Source of the DNA: Pseudomonas sp. UBA5706
GTDB lineage: Bacteria > Pseudomonadota > Gammaproteobacteria > Pseudomonadales > Pseudomonadaceae
Direction of reading: 5' to 3'
Length of the DNA: 64,000 bases
Assembly: GCF_002419965.1 (NCBI RefSeq)
Contig: NZ_DIHC01000009.1
Span: forward strand, 1-64,000
Shown here: positions 61,238 through 64,000 of the stretch, piece after piece
How positions within the stretch are numbered: position 1 is the stretch's first letter
Layout of the letters: each line of letters starts with the position of its first letter
The notes under the pieces: generated by a model
What the model was told of the DNA's origin: nothing
The model's input: the letters and a program-made list of their open reading frames with translations, nothing else
Database searches by the model: none
Position numbers and translations under genes: made by a program

Positions 61238-61616
61238 GTCCAAATACCCTCATTGCGTGGGCGGCATTCTACCCGAGTTTGTGCTGATGTTGCCGGACAT
61301 GCGTGGGGGCATCCCAGAGCCGTGGCGCGGCCCTTGAAAACCAAGGTTTTGCCACCGAACGCCTGCAAACGGATAGGGCACAAGGTCCATTCGTCAGGTG
61401 AGCATCTTGCGGCGCACGCCTGTTTGCAGAAGAGTGACCGCTCGGATAAGTGAAGAGTCGGCAATCAAAACAGGCATTTAGCGGCGCCGTGAGACACATG
61501 CCTTGCGTCGCGGGTATTAACCGTCTACGGTGGTGCGCCGATAATTACCAAGCAATTTCGCGCGCATTCCGATAAGATGGCCGGCCGTATTAATTTTATA
61601 TAGGTTAATAGCAGCC
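61238..61616. other. Intergenic region without recognised gene
   Basis: The ~380 bases between the CvfB-like gene and the 59-residue gene show no gene. Just before the small gene the DNA becomes AT-rich (TTAATTTTATATAGGTTAAT near 61590-61610), which suits a promoter and ribosome site. Confidence 0.4.
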
Positions 61617-61796
61617 ATGCGCGTAAAAGCATCCAACTCGAAAGCCAAGCCAGCTCCAGCCGTTGAGACCAGCGATTCGATCAACGCACAAATTGCAGCT
61701 TTCCTGAAATCCGGCGGCGAAATTCAGCAGATCGCCAAAGGCGTGAGCGGCCAGACCTTCGGCGCTTCGAAACAGATCTCCCTCGGCAAAAAGTAA
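61617..61796 (+). CDS. Small (59-residue) conserved-looking protein
   Basis: The frame begins at the ATG at 61617 and encodes MRVKASNSKAKPAPAVE, then SDSINAQIAAFLKSGGEIQQ and a basic end KQISLGKK. It is a short helix-containing protein with disordered, basic ends. It reads like a genuine, well-kept small protein and not a chance frame: no rare codons, a good AT-rich leader and a clean stop. It has no known motif. A nucleic-acid or ribosome-linked role is possible but is only a guess from its charge. Confidence 0.65.
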   Translation: MRVKASNSKAKPAPAVETSDSINAQIAAFLKSGGEIQQIAKGVSGQTFGASKQISLGKK

Positions 61797-61990
61797 ATTT
61801 TTCCCCGCCTCCGCGGTCGACATCCAGGCGCTTTGATCGCAAGGCGCCAGGTCCATCGACTGATTCGTTAAGCCTGCTTCTGCAAAGCTCTGCTTTACTG
61901 TCCCGACATAGCCACTCGTCCCGAACTGACTGGCAATGCGACAGACCGGACGATGCCCTGAATGACCAGACATCTCTGTGGAACCCCGAC

Positions 61991-62476
61991 ATGAACAAAT
62001 GGATGTTATTCGGCGCCCTGCTCTGTCTTGGCCTGGGCGGTTGTGCGACACACGGTTGTGACAATTCCACGCCAGGCAGCAGTTGCCGGGCCGATTACCT
62101 GCTTTATCAGAACGACATGCTGCAAGCCAAGTGGATCATCAACGAGCGGCGACAGGAGAGCTACGAGCTGGCCAGCGCCTTGCTCACCCGTGCGGCAGAG
62201 CATGACCAGACCGGAGAGGCCCAGTTTTATCAGGCGGTGTTGTTGCTGCGCCTGAATACGGAAGGCTCTCGGGTGCATGAGCTGCTGCAGGAGTCGGCCG
62301 ATTACCATTATCCACTGGCCATCGCCTTGCTCGCTCAGTTGTCCGGCTCTGTGGATCAGGAAAAGGCCCGGGCTTATCGCGTCAAATATGATGAACTGGA
62401 CGTCGCCAAGAGCGGTTACCCGTCGTTTTCCCAGGCGCTGATCGTCGTCAATAAGCTGATTTCGCAGCACGACTGA
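61991..62476 (+). CDS. Hypothetical lipoprotein
   Basis: The 161-residue protein has a lipoprotein signal (MNKWMLFGALLCLGLGGC, Cys at residue 18) and two more cysteines soon after (HGCDN and SSCRAD). The mature part is helical with TPR- or Sel1-like text (YELASALLTRAAEHDQTGEA, YHYPLAIALLAQLSG). It should be anchored in the outer membrane facing the periplasm. The family is not recognised; GGAA stands before the ATG. A strong hairpin follows its stop. Confidence 0.7.
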   Translation: MNKWMLFGALLCLGLGGCATHGCDNSTPGSSCRADYLLYQNDMLQAKWIINERRQESYELASALLTRAAEHDQTGEAQFYQAVLLLRLNTEGSRVHELLQESADYHYPLAIALLAQLSGSVDQEKARAYRVKYDELDVAKSGYPSFSQALIVVNKLISQHD

Positions 62477-62499
62477 CTTCTAAGGCCGGTTTTTTGTGC

Positions 62500-62526
62500 C
62501 ATGAATCGACCAGCGGTCGATTCATG
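62500..62526. repeat. Perfect 12-bp inverted repeat
   Basis: CATGAATCGACC (62500-62511) and GGTCGATTCATG (62515-62526) are perfect complements with a three-base loop. It lies 24 bases after the lipoprotein stop. No T run follows on the plus strand; six T residues lie before the left arm, so as a terminator it would fit the minus strand better. Confidence 0.7.
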
Positions 62527-62637
62527 TCGGCATTCGCCGGTATGCTTGCGAGGCTCTAGCTCGCGGTTCCTATCAGGCCCTCGGCATTTCGATACGACAC
62601 CTTCGATCCACTCCTCTGAATCTGACAGGAGTGAAGC

Positions 62638-63381
62638 ATGCCCAATGCTCGCTGTTTTTCACGCTGGTCCGGCGCCCTGCTGACCGGCGCAATGCTCGTA
62701 CACCAGTGCGCCAGCGCTCAGGTGCTTGAGCGTGAACTGGGAGATTTCAGCCTCAAGCTTGGCACCACACCGAGCCGGACCATGGCCCAAGGCCTGGTAA
62801 CGCCAAGCAGTGGCGATTCAAAATTCCATGGCGGGTTGGACCTCACCCACGAAAGCGGCTTCTACATCGGACAATGGTCACCCAGCGCCGGACTGGCGCC
62901 GGATACCAATCTTGAGGTGGATTCCTACCTGGGCTTCAAGAAGCCGTTCGACAAGACACTCGGCTACGAACTGGGGGTGATTCGCTACAGTTACCCCAAT
63001 ACCAGCCAGATCGACAGTCATGAGCTGTACGCCGGTTTTCGCATCTTCGACAGCCGCATCGGCACCGCCGTCAGCACCGACGCCGGGCGCCAGGACAGCA
63101 GCCTGTTTCTCGACCTGGGTGGCCTGGCGCCGCTGGGCCTGGACCTGCGCATGCAATACGGCAATCACCAGCTCGACTCCCCTTCAGTCATCGACGGTGG
63201 CGGCGTAGTCAGTGCCTACAATGACTGGTCGTTCAATATTTCCCGTCCGTGGCTGGGCATGGACATGAACCTGATGTACAGCGGCTCCAGCCTGAGCGGC
63301 GCCGATTGCAGCGCCTACAGCGGCCACAATACGCAATGCGAAAGTGCGGTGACGCTGAAGATAGTGCGCTCGTTTTTCTGA
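62638..63381 (+). CDS. TorF-family putative porin
   Basis: The 247-residue protein has a signal peptide (ALLTGAMLVHQCASAQ) and an alternating beta-strand pattern with aromatic girdles, e.g. LDLTHESGFYIGQWSP and FDKTLGYELGVIRYSYP. It ends in Phe (IVRSFF), the mark of outer membrane barrels. This matches the TorF-family/gcw_chp putative porins of gamma-proteobacteria. The substrate is unknown. CAGGAG lies seven bases before the ATG. Confidence 0.8.
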   Translation: MPNARCFSRWSGALLTGAMLVHQCASAQVLERELGDFSLKLGTTPSRTMAQGLVTPSSGDSKFHGGLDLTHESGFYIGQWSPSAGLAPDTNLEVDSYLGFKKPFDKTLGYELGVIRYSYPNTSQIDSHELYAGFRIFDSRIGTAVSTDAGRQDSSLFLDLGGLAPLGLDLRMQYGNHQLDSPSVIDGGGVVSAYNDWSFNISRPWLGMDMNLMYSGSSLSGADCSAYSGHNTQCESAVTLKIVRSFF

Positions 63382-63443
63382 TTGGCTGAACCGCTTTGCC
63401 CCGCCTTGCTCTATAACTGGAAGCAAACCGGCAAGGAGCTGTC

Positions 63444-64000
63444 ATGGGTAATGTGTTGAGGACCTGCATTTCGCTGTGGCTAGGCCTGATGTTACTGGCC
63501 GGTTGCAGCCAGATCGGCCTGACGTATCGGCATCTGGATCTGATCATTCCCTGGTCGCTCAACGACTATCTGGACATGAATGCAACGCAGAAAGACTGGC
63601 TCGATGAGCGCCTCAAGGAGCATTTGAGCTGGCACTGCACCACGCAGATTCCTGACTATCTTAGTTGGCTCGACCGTCTGCAGGGCATGGTCGAGACCAA
63701 TCAGGTCAACCAGACCCAGCTTAAGGCACGCACTGCCGAAGCCCGTCAGGCCATCGCGACCCTCTCCCAGGAAATCACCCCATCAGCGGTCGAGCTGTTG
63801 CGCAAGCTGGACGACCAGCAGGTCGCGGAAATGGAGGCTGCCTTCACCAAGGACACGCGCAAGCACGAGTCCGAATTCGTCGATCAACCGCTGGATCAGC
63901 AGATCAAGGAACGCGCCCAGCGTATGGAAAAGCGCCTGAACCCGTGGATCGGCAAGCTCAGCCCGACGCAGCGAGAACGTGTGATGCTGTGGTCGGCGTC
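63444..64000 (+). CDS. DUF6279-family lipoprotein (partial, runs off the window)
   Basis: The first 185 residues are visible. A lipoprotein signal (LWLGLMLLAGC, Cys at about residue 21) is followed by GLTYRHLDLIIPWSLNDYLD and a long helical region (KDWLDERLKEHLSWH). This is typical of the DUF6279 family of Pseudomonas envelope lipoproteins. AAGGAG stands before the ATG. The C-terminal part lies beyond the window. Function is unknown. Confidence 0.75.
   Translation, partial: MGNVLRTCISLWLGLMLLAGCSQIGLTYRHLDLIIPWSLNDYLDMNATQKDWLDERLKEHLSWHCTTQIPDYLSWLDRLQGMVETNQVNQTQLKARTAEARQAIATLSQEITPSAVELLRKLDDQQVAEMEAAFTKDTRKHESEFVDQPLDQQIKERAQRMEKRLNPWIGKLSPTQRERVMLWSA

Noticed and set aside
1..64000. 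CRISPR arrays, tRNA or rRNA genes
   Set aside because: No regularly spaced repeats and no tRNA- or rRNA-like sequence were seen on reading; this was by eye, so a tRNAscan-SE and CRISPR search would be decisive.

Overview
The window is 64 kb of GC-rich chromosomal DNA that looks like a Pseudomonas of the fluorescens/syringae type. This is inferred from gene content (TorF-family porin, PACE efflux protein, DUF6279 lipoprotein, CvfB-like protein, many LysR/AraC regulators), Shine-Dalgarno spacing and REP-like repeats; no rRNA or tRNA was recognised. About half is ordinary accessory-chromosome content. The part from 1 to about 33.4 kb is a mosaic of acquired, duplicated and decayed modules, and holds the most interesting genes.

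Region 1 (1-2.5 kb) is wreckage. It holds a shrunken second copy of a racemase/C39-like-peptidase locus, in which the racemase has lost its second catalytic cysteine. Next to it are the back-to-back remains of a divergent SDR/LysR pair that lost both 5' halves. Region 2 (2.6-9.4 kb) holds small envelope proteins, an MFS transporter, a CGNR zinc-finger regulator, a fatty-acid-hydroxylase-family membrane protein with an AraC regulator, and a membrane-anchored Mrr-like nuclease. Region 3 (9.8-13.1 kb, minus strand) is a tightly coupled four-gene operon: Ddl-like ATP-grasp ligase, Asp/Glu-racemase family enzyme, DMT-like membrane transporter and C39-like cysteine-peptidase-fold protein. I infer that it makes and exports a small D-amino-acid-containing amide or dipeptide. 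The intact Mrr-like gene and a decayed Mrr-like copy (13.6-14.2 kb) flank this operon as direct repeats.

Region 4 (14.5-32.2 kb) is the main candidate for an undescribed system. A plus-strand operon encodes SbnA-like and SbnB-like enzymes (L-2,3-diaminopropionate synthesis), an FAD/NAD(P)-binding oxidoreductase, an LctP-family permease and a GltI-like binding protein. Divergent from it is a compact SerK/SbnI-like free-serine kinase that would supply O-phosphoserine. A convergent minus-strand operon encodes the cobalamin-binding subunit of glutamate mutase, a glutamate-mutase catalytic subunit fused to a second copy of the FAD/NAD(P)-binding oxidoreductase, an acyl-CoA-synthetase/cupin fusion, an MFS transporter and a LysR regulator. 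A second LysR, an unknown protein and a LysE exporter follow. The architecture predicts L-Dap and L-threo-3-methylaspartate, with the latter handed to a fused flavoenzyme. The final product is not deducible from sequence alone.

Region 5 (32.2-40 kb) holds an IS5-family transposase remnant, small exported proteins, a LysE transporter, a decayed LuxR helix-turn-helix, an MHS-type MFS transporter and an AraC regulator. Region 6 (40-64 kb) is ordinary Pseudomonas chromosome: a chemoreceptor, a TonB-dependent receptor, LysR/PACE, PQQ sugar dehydrogenase, AraC/LysE, a DapF-like protein lacking both catalytic cysteines, a deaminase, betaine-type binding protein, ECF sigma factor, fatty acid desaturase, peptide deformylase, YihY/BrkB protein, CsbD, CvfB-like protein, a 59-residue conserved-looking small protein, lipoproteins and a TorF-like porin. 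The last gene runs off the end of the window.
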